Below are positions 45,409 to 53,551 of a stretch of 64,000 nt of DNA, piece by piece. The stretch lies in the NCBI RefSeq assembly GCF_009938225.1, contig NZ_AP019658.1, forward strand, positions 1,240,001 to 1,304,000. Direction: 5' to 3'. How positions within the stretch are numbered: position 1 is the first letter of the stretch; each line of letters starts with the position of its first letter. The notes under the pieces are model-generated. The model had not been told where the DNA came from. It worked only from the letters and a program-made list of their open reading frames with translations, and ran no database searches. Both the position numbers and the translations under genes were made by a program. The DNA comes from Vibrio ponticus. Its GTDB lineage: Bacteria > Pseudomonadota > Gammaproteobacteria > Enterobacterales > Vibrionaceae.

Positions 45409-47080
45409 TCGTCTCAAACATCGTACTTTAGTCGCGCTAGCGATCGCCCTTAGCTTGAGCCCATTAAGCGTGCTTGCCGAGCAAACTGACGTAGTGACAG
45501 ATATTGATAACGGCTATGAGGATTACACCATTCGCCGTTCGCCAAGTGATTTAACGGCAATGGAACGCCAAATTGCCAATCGCAATATCTACGCTTGCTA
45601 TCTTGGCTGCCATCGCCCGGCAGTAGAAGAAGTTCCGGAAACCCTCAGTCCAAAACTGGAAGGCTTTGATCCGCAATATTTCTACAATCAATTTGTTGAT
45701 ATGGATATGGAACGTCAGGCGGGTGTTTCTTCACAAATGAAAGAATACGTTTACACGATTCCACCAAAAGAGATTGCCGATCTTGCGCTTGTGCTGAGTG
45801 AACGCACAGCCAAATGGAATCCACGTCCAGAAGTCGTCGCTAGTGAGGCGTATGCACGTGGCAAACAGAAATATGATGCCAGCTGTAAGATGTGCCATGG
45901 CGAGCAAGGCGCCAGTACCAACCCAGCTTACCCACCATTAAAAGGTCAAATGCCAGCTTACGTATTTGAACAAATGACTGCATATCGAGATGGTAAGCGT
46001 GCCAACCGTCAAGCTGCGACCATGGTGCCATTCGCCAAAATGCACAGCGAACAAGACTATGCTGATATCGTCGCCTATGTTACGGGTATGTTCTACACCC
46101 CAATCGAACGTCGTGAGTACATCACAGGTGAAGGCATGCCTCCAGTTGATGGATTTAAGCTACCAGATACCGGACAAATTCAGAACTTTATCGACATGAA
46201 CGGTGAAGATAGCGACTATCCACAAAACCCTATGAGCTACACCATCAGTAAGTCGGGCAAAACCGTCATCGACAACAATACTAAGCTCGTCTGGGAGCGA
46301 GATTCTTCTCGTTTGTGGATGACCGCGAAAGAAGGTGAAGCTTACTGTGACGACCTAGTGTTAGATGGCTACGATGACTGGCGCTATCCACTAATGAAAG
46401 AGTTGCAAAGTATCGCTGACCTTGGTGAATTCCGCCCAGCAATCAATACCGAAGCGTTCTTAAACATGCCGCGACTCAGTTCGGGGGTATGGGGATTCCC
46501 TGTCAGTGACCATCCAGATCACGCTTGGCACATCGGTTTCCCTGAAGGGCACATTATGGGTCAACACACAGCATCCACCAAATTGGTACGCTGTGTGCGC
46601 GCTGATAACGGCGCTGCCTATCACAACATGAGTTACGTTGATAATGGCAATGGCACGGTAACAGAGAAAATCACCGACCGCATGTGGCAACAGAATATCG
46701 ATTACAAACGTCGTAACTGGCTTGATTCAATTGAGTACTGTGAAAACCTCGATTACGCAGGTTATCAGGACTGGCGCCTACCAAACATCAAAGAATTGGT
46801 GTCGATTGTTAACTACAACAAAACATCACCTGCGATTGATGAAGAGTTCTTCCCGAATACACCAATCAAATACTTCTTCTGGAGTAGCTCAAGTGATTTA
46901 CCGGGACCAACGCTGTTTGTTCGACCATTGCCACCACGCAAAAAAGACCAAAGCCCTGAGATGCTCGATTTACGCCAAGACACCGGCAACAAAGGCTGGG
47001 CACAAGGCTACCAAATCGGCTCTGGTTTAGGCATGAGCAAAGACGTTGAGTTTTACGCTCGTTGTATTCGCAATCCATAA
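45401..47080 (+). CDS. Dihaem-like cytochrome c fused to two DUF1566-type domains
   Basis: A 559-aa exported protein with a signal peptide (HRTLVALAIALSLSPLSVLAE). Residues about 50-230 form cytochrome c4-like domains: the first haem site is the unusual CX3CH (C66-YLG-C70-H71), the second is the canonical C162-KM-C165-H166. Residues about 275-395 and 420-555 hold two DUF1566/lectin-like domains, each with a WERD or MWQ opening, DDWRYP / QDWRLPNIKEL and a C-terminal RCVR/RCIR. The start at 45401 overlaps the tetrahaem gene and has GGAG upstream; the frame extends to 45212 inside that gene. It probably accepts electrons from the tetrahaem protein. The DUF1566 role is unknown. Confidence 0.85.
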   Translation: MDNRLKHRTLVALAIALSLSPLSVLAEQTDVVTDIDNGYEDYTIRRSPSDLTAMERQIANRNIYACYLGCHRPAVEEVPETLSPKLEGFDPQYFYNQFVDMDMERQAGVSSQMKEYVYTIPPKEIADLALVLSERTAKWNPRPEVVASEAYARGKQKYDASCKMCHGEQGASTNPAYPPLKGQMPAYVFEQMTAYRDGKRANRQAATMVPFAKMHSEQDYADIVAYVTGMFYTPIERREYITGEGMPPVDGFKLPDTGQIQNFIDMNGEDSDYPQNPMSYTISKSGKTVIDNNTKLVWERDSSRLWMTAKEGEAYCDDLVLDGYDDWRYPLMKELQSIADLGEFRPAINTEAFLNMPRLSSGVWGFPVSDHPDHAWHIGFPEGHIMGQHTASTKLVRCVRADNGAAYHNMSYVDNGNGTVTEKITDRMWQQNIDYKRRNWLDSIEYCENLDYAGYQDWRLPNIKELVSIVNYNKTSPAIDEEFFPNTPIKYFFWSSSSDLPGPTLFVRPLPPRKKDQSPEMLDLRQDTGNKGWAQGYQIGSGLGMSKDVEFYARCIRNP

Positions 47081-47090
47081 GTTTGAGAGA

Positions 47091-47113
47091 AATGCCCCCT
47101 TAATGGGGGCATT
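47091..47113 (+). repeat. Intra-operon GC-rich stem-loop
   Basis: AATGCCCCC-TTAAT-GGGGGCATT, a 9-bp perfect stem, followed at once by GGAG and TTTTTA, which also serve as the next gene's ribosome-binding site. It could attenuate transcription or protect the upstream message. Confidence 0.6.
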
Positions 47114-47122
47114 GGAGTTTTT

Positions 47123-48223
47123 ATGCTATTGAAAAAGATAACCTTAGCATCACTATTGCTAGTGAGTTGCTGGAGCCATGCTTATGAACCGGGTCGCTAC
47201 GATGATGGTGCTCGCTGGGCATTCATTACCGATGAAGTCAGTAAAAATATCGCAGTGATCGACACCTTTAAACATAGCCATGTCGACACCCTGCAAATGC
47301 AAGCTATCCCAACGGCAATGGAAGTGTCCGATGTACAAGATATGCTGCTCTACATCGATGGAAAAAATCCGGTTGTTTACGTTTATGACTTAGTGGAGAA
47401 AAAACACTGGCAAATGGCCGTTGAATCGGTGCCGATTTCACTCACTGTCGCCCCCGATGGTGCTCGCCTCGCGGTTGGATTAGCCAATAAGCTGGTCATG
47501 CTGGAGCCTTTAACTGGTCGCTACCTTGAAACCATCAACCAGTTGGCTCAACCATACAGCGTCAACTTCGACACGGGGGGGTATAACCTCTATATCACCG
47601 AACAAAATAGCGGTCGCACCTTAGTTTGGCGCGTACATGACGAAGCGACACGGGAAATCCAGCTTGGCAGTGGCGGCAAAGTGTCGGAAGTCACCCTCTC
47701 TCCCGATGCTCGCTTAGTGATGGTCGGTGATTTAGAGAAAAATCGCGTCACCGTTTGGGACCTATTTATGAACCAAGAGTTTGCTCAGATTCCTTTACAA
47801 TCTAAACCATGGCGACCTTATGTCAGCTCAGACAGTGAACACATGATCTTAGCCGCAGAGAATGGACAAGGATTGGTGGTCAATAGCTGGAGTGGTCAAA
47901 CAGTCAAAAGCGTTGATTTCAAAGACCAAACAACCGAAATACGTACCGGCTGGCTTGAATCTATCGGTGTCGTTGCCACACAAACTGGCTTAAACGTTTT
48001 TAACCTAACCAACAGCGAGCCGACCAAACATTTTCCACTGAAGTCACCGCTCGGTGACGTGGTCGTCGTATCGGATTCAAAAACATTGTTTGCTACCCAA
48101 GCCAATGATTCTCAACTACTTGTGGTCGACCTACGCAAAGAGACATTACTTCCGCAAGTTAATACCGGATTACAACAACCCAACCTGATTGCAATGGGTT
48201 TGACCAATACCATTTGTCACTAG
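47123..48223 (+). CDS. Periplasmic YncE/NirF-like beta-propeller protein
   Basis: A 366-aa exported protein with a signal peptide (TLASLLLVSCWSHA). It has repeated blades: WAFITDEVSKNIAVIDTFKHSHVDTL, MLLYIDGKNPVVYVYDLVEKKHW, SLTVAPDGARLAVGLANKLVMLEPLTGRYLETI, EVTLSPDARLVMVGDLEKNRVTVWDL, ending TKTLFATQANDSQLLVVDL. This is the seven-bladed YncE/YVTN class, with some likeness to NirF-type haem proteins. It contains no CXXCH. It may be a substrate-binding or assembly protein of the operon, or the catalytic partner. Confidence 0.82.
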   Translation: MLLKKITLASLLLVSCWSHAYEPGRYDDGARWAFITDEVSKNIAVIDTFKHSHVDTLQMQAIPTAMEVSDVQDMLLYIDGKNPVVYVYDLVEKKHWQMAVESVPISLTVAPDGARLAVGLANKLVMLEPLTGRYLETINQLAQPYSVNFDTGGYNLYITEQNSGRTLVWRVHDEATREIQLGSGGKVSEVTLSPDARLVMVGDLEKNRVTVWDLFMNQEFAQIPLQSKPWRPYVSSDSEHMILAAENGQGLVVNSWSGQTVKSVDFKDQTTEIRTGWLESIGVVATQTGLNVFNLTNSEPTKHFPLKSPLGDVVVVSDSKTLFATQANDSQLLVVDLRKETLLPQVNTGLQQPNLIAMGLTNTICH

Positions 48224-48233
48224 GGATATCACC

Positions 48234-48824
48234 ATGGTTAGAATGACTATTAATTCCATTCGCTTAAGCATCACGCTGCTGCTATCAAGCTGTTTACTGA
48301 TGAGTGCCGCGCAAGCTGCCCCTCTTCGTTTTACGCTAAATGAAGCAACAATGGGTGAAGTGACTGAAAAAAACTGGGTGGATCAATATCTTTTTATCGC
48401 GATTGGTTACACCTCCTGTCCTGAGATATGTCCTACCACAGCCTTGGATATGGCAGGAGTCATGACGCGTCTCGGAAAATTTGCAGATAAAGTCACACCG
48501 TTATTTATCTCTATCGATCCTCATCGCGATAGTGCGGAAAATATCGCTCAATACGTACAGTATTTTCACCCAAAACTGAAAGGCTTAGTCGGCGGCGAGC
48601 AACAAACCAAAGCGATGGCTAAATCGTTGCGCGCGACATATGGCTATTCACGCGATGGAAAACCCGTTTACCCGCCGTTACCGCAGCTATATGAAGTCTT
48701 TCATTCTACCTACCTTTACCTTTACAACCCTCAACGCGAACTAGTCGATGTTTATGGTTATGGTGACGGGGCAGAAAAGATCAGCCAATCGATGTTGGCA
48801 GAACTAGGCTCTAAGGAGGAGTGA
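48234..48824 (+). CDS. SCO1/SenC family copper-binding protein
   Basis: A 196-aa exported, thioredoxin-fold protein with a signal peptide (RLSITLLLSSCLLMSAAQA). Copper ligands C62 and C66 in TSCPEICPTT and H157 in EVFHSTYLYLYN are all present. SCO proteins deliver copper to the CuA centre of oxidases or act as thiol-disulfide reductases. With PCu(A)C in the same operon it strongly suggests copper insertion into a periplasmic or membrane metalloenzyme. The stop overlaps the next start by one base. Confidence 0.92.
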   Translation: MVRMTINSIRLSITLLLSSCLLMSAAQAAPLRFTLNEATMGEVTEKNWVDQYLFIAIGYTSCPEICPTTALDMAGVMTRLGKFADKVTPLFISIDPHRDSAENIAQYVQYFHPKLKGLVGGEQQTKAMAKSLRATYGYSRDGKPVYPPLPQLYEVFHSTYLYLYNPQRELVDVYGYGDGAEKISQSMLAELGSKEE

Positions 48825-49351
48825 TGACCAAAATCGTCACCAAACTTACCTTGATCATCGTTCCGTTACTTACTGCCATATTGCAGAGTAACACCGCATA
48901 CGCACAAGCTCGCCAGTGTGCAGCTCCGCCACCGTTTGAGTCCACTCAGGTCGAGCTTGCAAATTTGCCTTACCAGCTGCAAAACAACTTAAGCCATGCG
49001 CCCGTAAGCATGCTTAATTTATGGGCGATATGGTGTGCCCCTTGCCGTAAAGAACTGCCGATGCTGGTTGAACTCGCAGCGCAAGTATCCGATGAAGTGG
49101 CTGTCTCTGCCCTGCATGTTGGCAAGCTCAACTCCCAAGTCGAGCAAGTACTTACGGAACTTGATGCAACCTCGTTAAATCGAGGCTTCTTAGCGGATTT
49201 CAGTCTACTGACTGAGCACGGCATTCATGGTTTGCCGGCTACCGTGGTCGCTGTAAATGGCAAAGTGCAATTTATCGCGACCGGTTACTTAGCGCGTTCT
49301 GCGCAAGAGTATTCAACATGGCTTGAGTGTTTAAAGGAGCACAAACAATGA
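48824..49351 (+). CDS. TlpA-like thioredoxin-fold protein
   Basis: A 175-aa exported thiol-disulfide oxidoreductase. After a signal peptide (TLIIVPLLTAILQSNTAYA) the active site is W70-C71-A72-P73-C74 in MLNLWAIWCAPCRKELPML, with the cis-proline loop HGIHGLPATVV. TlpA-type proteins reduce apocytochrome c or CuA/SCO cysteines before metal or haem insertion, which fits this operon. The ATG at 48824 overlaps the previous stop (TGATG) and has AAGGAGGAGTG; a GTG three bases earlier is possible. Its stop overlaps the following ATG. Confidence 0.9.
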   Translation: MTKIVTKLTLIIVPLLTAILQSNTAYAQARQCAAPPPFESTQVELANLPYQLQNNLSHAPVSMLNLWAIWCAPCRKELPMLVELAAQVSDEVAVSALHVGKLNSQVEQVLTELDATSLNRGFLADFSLLTEHGIHGLPATVVAVNGKVQFIATGYLARSAQEYSTWLECLKEHKQ

Positions 49352-49704
49352 ACTCGACTTGGTCAATCACAGGCTTTGCCATAACGCTACTCTGTGCAAC
49401 TAGTGTATTTGCAGCCCCTTCACCGCAGTCGGTCCAATATTCATTAGGTGAAGAACTCTACCTCAATCCTGGTAGAGGCGGATGCACGCAGTGTCATGGT
49501 AAAGCTGGTAACTTTCCTGTCATGCCGCTCTACCCAAAGATTGGTGGGCAATCAGAACTCTACCTTTATAACCAAATGATCGATTATCGAGAAAAGCGTC
49601 GTCAAAATGGGCTTTATGTTCCGATGGAAGTGGCGATGCAGCCCTTTAGCGATGAAGAAATCAAAGCAATGTCGGTCTATCTCGCCCAACAAAATGCATT
49701 TTAA
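49348..49704 (+). CDS. Small periplasmic cytochrome c
   Basis: A 118-aa exported monohaem cytochrome c. After a signal peptide (TGFAITLLCATSVFAA) the haem site is C46-TQ-C49-H50 in GRGGCTQCHGKAG, and the likely distal Met is in YVPMEVAMQPFSDEEIKAM. The YLYNQMIDYREKRRQ block is typical of c4-type/sulfur-oxidation cytochromes. It overlaps the TlpA-like stop (ATGA) and has AAAGGAGC. Last gene of the operon; it may carry electrons to a terminal oxidase or reductase. Confidence 0.9.
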   Translation: MNSTWSITGFAITLLCATSVFAAPSPQSVQYSLGEELYLNPGRGGCTQCHGKAGNFPVMPLYPKIGGQSELYLYNQMIDYREKRRQNGLYVPMEVAMQPFSDEEIKAMSVYLAQQNAF

Positions 49705-49711
49705 CCGTATC

Positions 49712-49737
49712 AGAGCCCTTGAGTGATTGAGGGCTCT
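49712..49737. terminator. Stem-loop between convergent cytochrome operon and GntR gene
   Basis: AGAGCCCT-N10-AGGGCTCT, 8-bp perfect stem, no T-run. It lies 7 bp past the cytochrome stop and 15 bp before the GntR-gene stop on the other strand. Confidence 0.6.
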
Positions 49738-49751
49738 ATCAGCAAGGTCGA

Positions 49752-50477
49752 CTATAGTCGTTCACTATCAATCTGAATTTTCACCGCATCCGGACGCCAA
49801 TACTCAAACTCACAATCCATCAACTCGCCATCTTGTTTGTAGTTCACGCGGCATATTTTTAGCACTGGCTGACCTTCTGCCAAGTTGAGTGCTTTAGCAA
49901 CATGACTCGGTGCGGAGGTTGGGATCACCTCAAAACGAGAGCGTTGGGTTTGATAGCCATACTCGTTACGGTAAATAGCGGTTAACGAATCTGTTAAGTC
50001 AAAACACAAGATCCCAGCAAATAGGTACTCTTTCAGCACATTTTCAACAAAAAGGACCGCTCGACCATCGATATAGCGCAAGCGTTGAATAAGCAAAAGT
50101 GGGCAGCCTCGCTCCACGCTAAGCACCTCCTGATAAACACCAGATGCCGGCATTTTCACGACATTTAGCAGCTTAGTATCTGCTATTCGTGACTGTTCAT
50201 GAATCATTTGCTGAAAGTGATAACGTGAGAGAGGGTTGTAACAGATTCTCGGTGGCGAGACATACCAACCCCGTCGCTCTTCGCGATAAATCAGCCCTTC
50301 CGTTTCCAGCGCAATCAAGGCGTCTTTAAGGGTGATACGCGTAGTAGAAAACTGCTCGCTAAGTGCTCTTTCTCCCAGTAGTTTTTGCCCTTGCAGCAGC
50401 TCCCCTGCAGCAATCTGCTGGCGAATATCGGCTTTGATTCTGGCTAATTGGGTATTCACTCGACTCAACGGTTTCAT
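49752..50477 (-). CDS. GntR/UTRA family transcriptional regulator
   Basis: A 241-aa regulator. The N-terminal winged HTH of the GntR family reads IKADIRQQIAAGELLQGQKLLGERALSEQFSTTRITLKDALIALETEGLIYREERRGWYVSP. The UTRA effector domain follows (about 80-235), with GCPLLLIQRLRYIDGRAVLFVENV and ALNLAEGQPVLKICRVNY. UTRA regulators often sense sugar phosphates or phosphonate compounds. It is divergent from the ABC importer operon and probably controls it. The start is uncertain: 50477 gives a normal GntR N-terminus, but 50528 is an alternative and neither has a good ribosome-binding site. Confidence 0.87.
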   Translation of the reverse strand: MKPLSRVNTQLARIKADIRQQIAAGELLQGQKLLGERALSEQFSTTRITLKDALIALETEGLIYREERRGWYVSPPRICYNPLSRYHFQQMIHEQSRIADTKLLNVVKMPASGVYQEVLSVERGCPLLLIQRLRYIDGRAVLFVENVLKEYLFAGILCFDLTDSLTAIYRNEYGYQTQRSRFEVIPTSAPSHVAKALNLAEGQPVLKICRVNYKQDGELMDCEFEYWRPDAVKIQIDSERL

Positions 50478-50683
50478 CCTTGTATTGGCGGGTTCAAATT
50501 TTACAAAACCCAGCACCTTAATCACCATTTATGACGGAAATATGAAATTAAACAGCCAGTTAAAGTGAAATAAAACTGCCACACAATTGCCGAAAAACTG
50601 TCAGATTTATTGCGCTAAATCGTCACATTCCATCCCTAGCATACAACTCGAACTTACTGACCTAGTCCAGAAGGATAGAGACA

Positions 50684-51790
50684 ATGAACAAATTGCTAAG
50701 TCGTACCACTGCCGTATCAGCTACTCTGATCGCAGCGACACTTTCGATGCCAGTTATTTCAGCAGAAAGCCATTCATCAGAAATCAATTCAGCAGCAACC
50801 AATAGCGCTGATTTACAAACTCTGATCAGCGCAGCGCAAAAAGAGGGCGCGGTATACAGTGTCGGCATGCCAGATAGCTGGGCGAACTGGAAAGGCACGT
50901 GGGCAGATCTCAAATCAAACTACGGCTTAAAACATCAAGATACTGACATGAGCTCAGCGCAAGAGATCGCAAAGTTTGCTGCAGAAAAGAAAAATGCAAC
51001 CGCAGATATTGGTGATGTCGGTTTTGCCTTCGCTCGCGTTGCAGTGAAAAAAGGTGTGACTCAGCCATACAAACCGACCACTTGGAATGACATCCCTGAT
51101 TGGGCAAAAGATCAAGATGGTCACTGGGCGCTCGCCTACACCGGCACCATCTCGTTTATCTCGAACAACAACCTAGTAAAAAATGCGCCGACCAGTTGGG
51201 ATGATTTACTCAAAGGCGACTACAAAGTCACTGTTGGTGATGTCGGCGTTGCCGCTCAAGCAAACAACGCCGTACTTGCGGCAGCATTTGCCAAAGGGGG
51301 TAACGAATCTAACCTGAAACCAGCAATTCAGTTCTTTGCCAAACTGGCTAAACAAGGTCGTTTATCTTTTACCGACCCAAGCATCGCCAACCTTGAAAAA
51401 GGCGAAGTTGAAGTGGCAATCATGTGGGATTTCAACGCGCTAAACTATCGCGACAAAATCGACCGCGAGCGTTTTAGCGTTAACATTCCACAAGATGGTT
51501 CGGTTATTTCAGGTTACACCACCATCATCAACAAATACGCGCAAAACCCAAACGCAGCCAAATTGGCGCGTGAATATATCTTTAGTGACCAAGGACAAAT
51601 CAATCTTGCCGAAGGCTATGCGCGACCAATTCGCAGCAGCGTAACCTTACCTCAATCGGTGCAAGATAAGCTGATCGCTAACGACCAATACAGCAACGTG
51701 CACCCAGTAACCGACTTTACTGCATGGGAAAAATCAGCGCGCAAACTTCCACGCCAGTGGCAAGAAAGCGTCTTGATTCACCAACAGTAA
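50684..51790 (+). CDS. ABC transporter substrate-binding protein
   Basis: A 368-aa periplasmic binding protein with a signal peptide (AVSATLIAATLSMPVISA) and the fold of the iron/thiamine/2-aminoethylphosphonate group: LISAAQKEGAVYSVGMPDSW, SAQEIAKFAAEKKNATADIGDVGFAFA, APTSWDDLLKGDYKVTVGD, PDAKLAR-like YAQNPNAAKLAREYIFSDQGQINLAEGYARP. AAGGATAGAGACA gives a good start. It heads an operon with two permeases, an ATPase and two phosphatase-like enzymes, so the ligand is probably a phosphorus compound. Confidence 0.9.
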   Translation: MNKLLSRTTAVSATLIAATLSMPVISAESHSSEINSAATNSADLQTLISAAQKEGAVYSVGMPDSWANWKGTWADLKSNYGLKHQDTDMSSAQEIAKFAAEKKNATADIGDVGFAFARVAVKKGVTQPYKPTTWNDIPDWAKDQDGHWALAYTGTISFISNNNLVKNAPTSWDDLLKGDYKVTVGDVGVAAQANNAVLAAAFAKGGNESNLKPAIQFFAKLAKQGRLSFTDPSIANLEKGEVEVAIMWDFNALNYRDKIDRERFSVNIPQDGSVISGYTTIINKYAQNPNAAKLAREYIFSDQGQINLAEGYARPIRSSVTLPQSVQDKLIANDQYSNVHPVTDFTAWEKSARKLPRQWQESVLIHQQ

Positions 51791-51827
51791 CCCGCTCTTT
51801 TGAGTCATAACAAGTAAGTCATAAACC

Positions 51828-52649
51828 ATGAGCAATAAGACCATTCTTGTTGTTTTAGATGGACTGAACTATCAAGTAGCCCAACAATGTATGGGCTACT
51901 TAAACGGTCTAATAGAACAGCAGCGCGCCACATTATACAAAGTACAATGTGAACTACCTTCACTCTCACGCCCTCTCTATGAGTGCTTGCTGACTGGAGT
52001 ACGTCCTGTCGACAGCGGTATTGTCCATAACCATGTGGTGCGCCGCTCTCACCATGAATCAATTTTTAGCCTCGCACGCGCACAAGGCAAAGTGACGGCT
52101 GCCGCGGCTTACCACTGGGTAAGCGAACTGTATAATCGCGCCCCTTTTGATGCCGTTCGCGACCGCTTTACCCACGATAAACAGCTAAACATTCAACATG
52201 GCTGTTTTTATTTCTGGGATCACTACCCAGACGAAGCGTTATTTTTGGATGGTGAATACCTGCGCCGCACCTACCAGCCTGATTTTCTCCTCATCCATCC
52301 AATGAACATCGATGATATGGGGCACAAACACGGTCTGGACTCCGTGCAATACCGTAATAGTGCGCGTCAAGCTGACATCATTCTGTCGAACTATATCGAC
52401 GCTTGGATGGCTGATGGCTATCAAATCATCATCACCAGTGACCATGGTATGAATAACGATTTCTCTCATGGCGGGATTTTACCATCAGAGCGTGACGTTC
52501 CGCTGTTTGTGATTGGCGAGCGTTTTAGCCACCAATTCGCTGAGGTCGAACAGACCACGATCAAACAAACCGAGATTTGTGGCGCTGTCTGTCAGTTACT
52601 CAATCTTGACCATAGCAAACCCTACCCTCAGGAATTGTTAGCACTATGA
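51828..52649 (+). CDS. Alkaline-phosphatase-superfamily hydrolase (NPP/phosphonoacetate-hydrolase type)
   Basis: A 273-aa cytoplasmic hydrolase (no signal peptide). Metal-binding motifs are D11 in LVVLDGLNYQ, D162/H166 in NIDDMGHKHG, and D205-H206 in TSDHGMNNDFSHGG. The nucleophile region is LPSLSRPLYECLLTG; a Ser takes the place of the usual Thr. The family includes nucleotide pyrophosphatase/phosphodiesterases and phosphonoacetate hydrolase. Being encoded inside the importer operon, it probably hydrolyses the imported molecule. The next gene overlaps its stop by 4 bp. Confidence 0.87.
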   Translation: MSNKTILVVLDGLNYQVAQQCMGYLNGLIEQQRATLYKVQCELPSLSRPLYECLLTGVRPVDSGIVHNHVVRRSHHESIFSLARAQGKVTAAAAYHWVSELYNRAPFDAVRDRFTHDKQLNIQHGCFYFWDHYPDEALFLDGEYLRRTYQPDFLLIHPMNIDDMGHKHGLDSVQYRNSARQADIILSNYIDAWMADGYQIIITSDHGMNNDFSHGGILPSERDVPLFVIGERFSHQFAEVEQTTIKQTEICGAVCQLLNLDHSKPYPQELLAL

Positions 52650-53548
52650 GCAGTTCTGCTATCTCGACCGATCGCACTATCAGTGCCACGGTAAACACCC
52701 AAGCACGACCACAACAATGGTGGGCGCGCCTTAAGCCAGCGTTATGGTTAATTCCATTTGGTCTGTTTTTCTATCTATTCCAACTTGCACCAATGTTGTG
52801 GGTACTGTTCAACAGCTTTATTTATGAAGAGGAAGCCTCACTAGCGAACTATTACGAGGTGCTCGATTCCGCCTTTATGATGCAGGCGTTTGGCAACAGT
52901 TTATGGTTAGCGGTTTGGTCAAGTTTACTTGGCTTAGCCATTGCGACCTTGCTGGTTTCTTCTTTACGTCGCGTGAATTGTCGCCTACGTGATGGGGTTA
53001 TCGCCTTTACTAACATGAGCAGCAACTTCTCGGGCGTCCCCCTTGCCTTTGCTTTTATCATTATCCTTGGTACCAATGGCGCGATTACTTTACTCCTGAA
53101 ACAGTATGGATTGCTGGGCAGTTTTGATCTGTATGGCAAATGGGGATTGTTAGCCATCTACATCTATTTCCAAATCCCACTGGCGGTATTACTGCTCTAC
53201 CCGGCATTTGATGCCTTAAACGATGATTGGCAAGCCGCAGCCGCGTTACTGGGCGCGAAAACATCACACTATTGGACCAAGATAGCCTTACCGGTGCTTT
53301 CTCCGGCGCTGTTTGGCACCTTTATTATTCTGATTGCCAACGCAATTGGCGCTTATGCCAGTGTTTATGCGTTAACCGCTGGGAACTACAACGTCATTAC
53401 CGTGCGTATTGCGAGCCTCGTCTCTGGTGATCTGTTCCTAGAGCCCAATCTAGCGGCAGCCATCTCTGTCGTCCTAATGGCATTACTGGCATTCATTACC
53501 GTCATCAACCAGTGGTTGATTTCTAAAAGCTACGCAGGCAGGAAGTAA
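52646..53548 (+). CDS. ABC transporter permease
   Basis: A 300-aa inner-membrane subunit with about six membrane helices. The ATPase-contact loop is visible as DDWQAAAALLGAKTSHYWTKIALPVLSPAL, the binding-protein-dependent EAA motif. It overlaps the hydrolase gene by 4 bp (ATGA) and is followed 3 bp later by the second permease. Confidence 0.92.
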   Translation: MSSSAISTDRTISATVNTQARPQQWWARLKPALWLIPFGLFFYLFQLAPMLWVLFNSFIYEEEASLANYYEVLDSAFMMQAFGNSLWLAVWSSLLGLAIATLLVSSLRRVNCRLRDGVIAFTNMSSNFSGVPLAFAFIIILGTNGAITLLLKQYGLLGSFDLYGKWGLLAIYIYFQIPLAVLLLYPAFDALNDDWQAAAALLGAKTSHYWTKIALPVLSPALFGTFIILIANAIGAYASVYALTAGNYNVITVRIASLVSGDLFLEPNLAAAISVVLMALLAFITVINQWLISKSYAGRK

Positions 53549-53551
53549 CTG

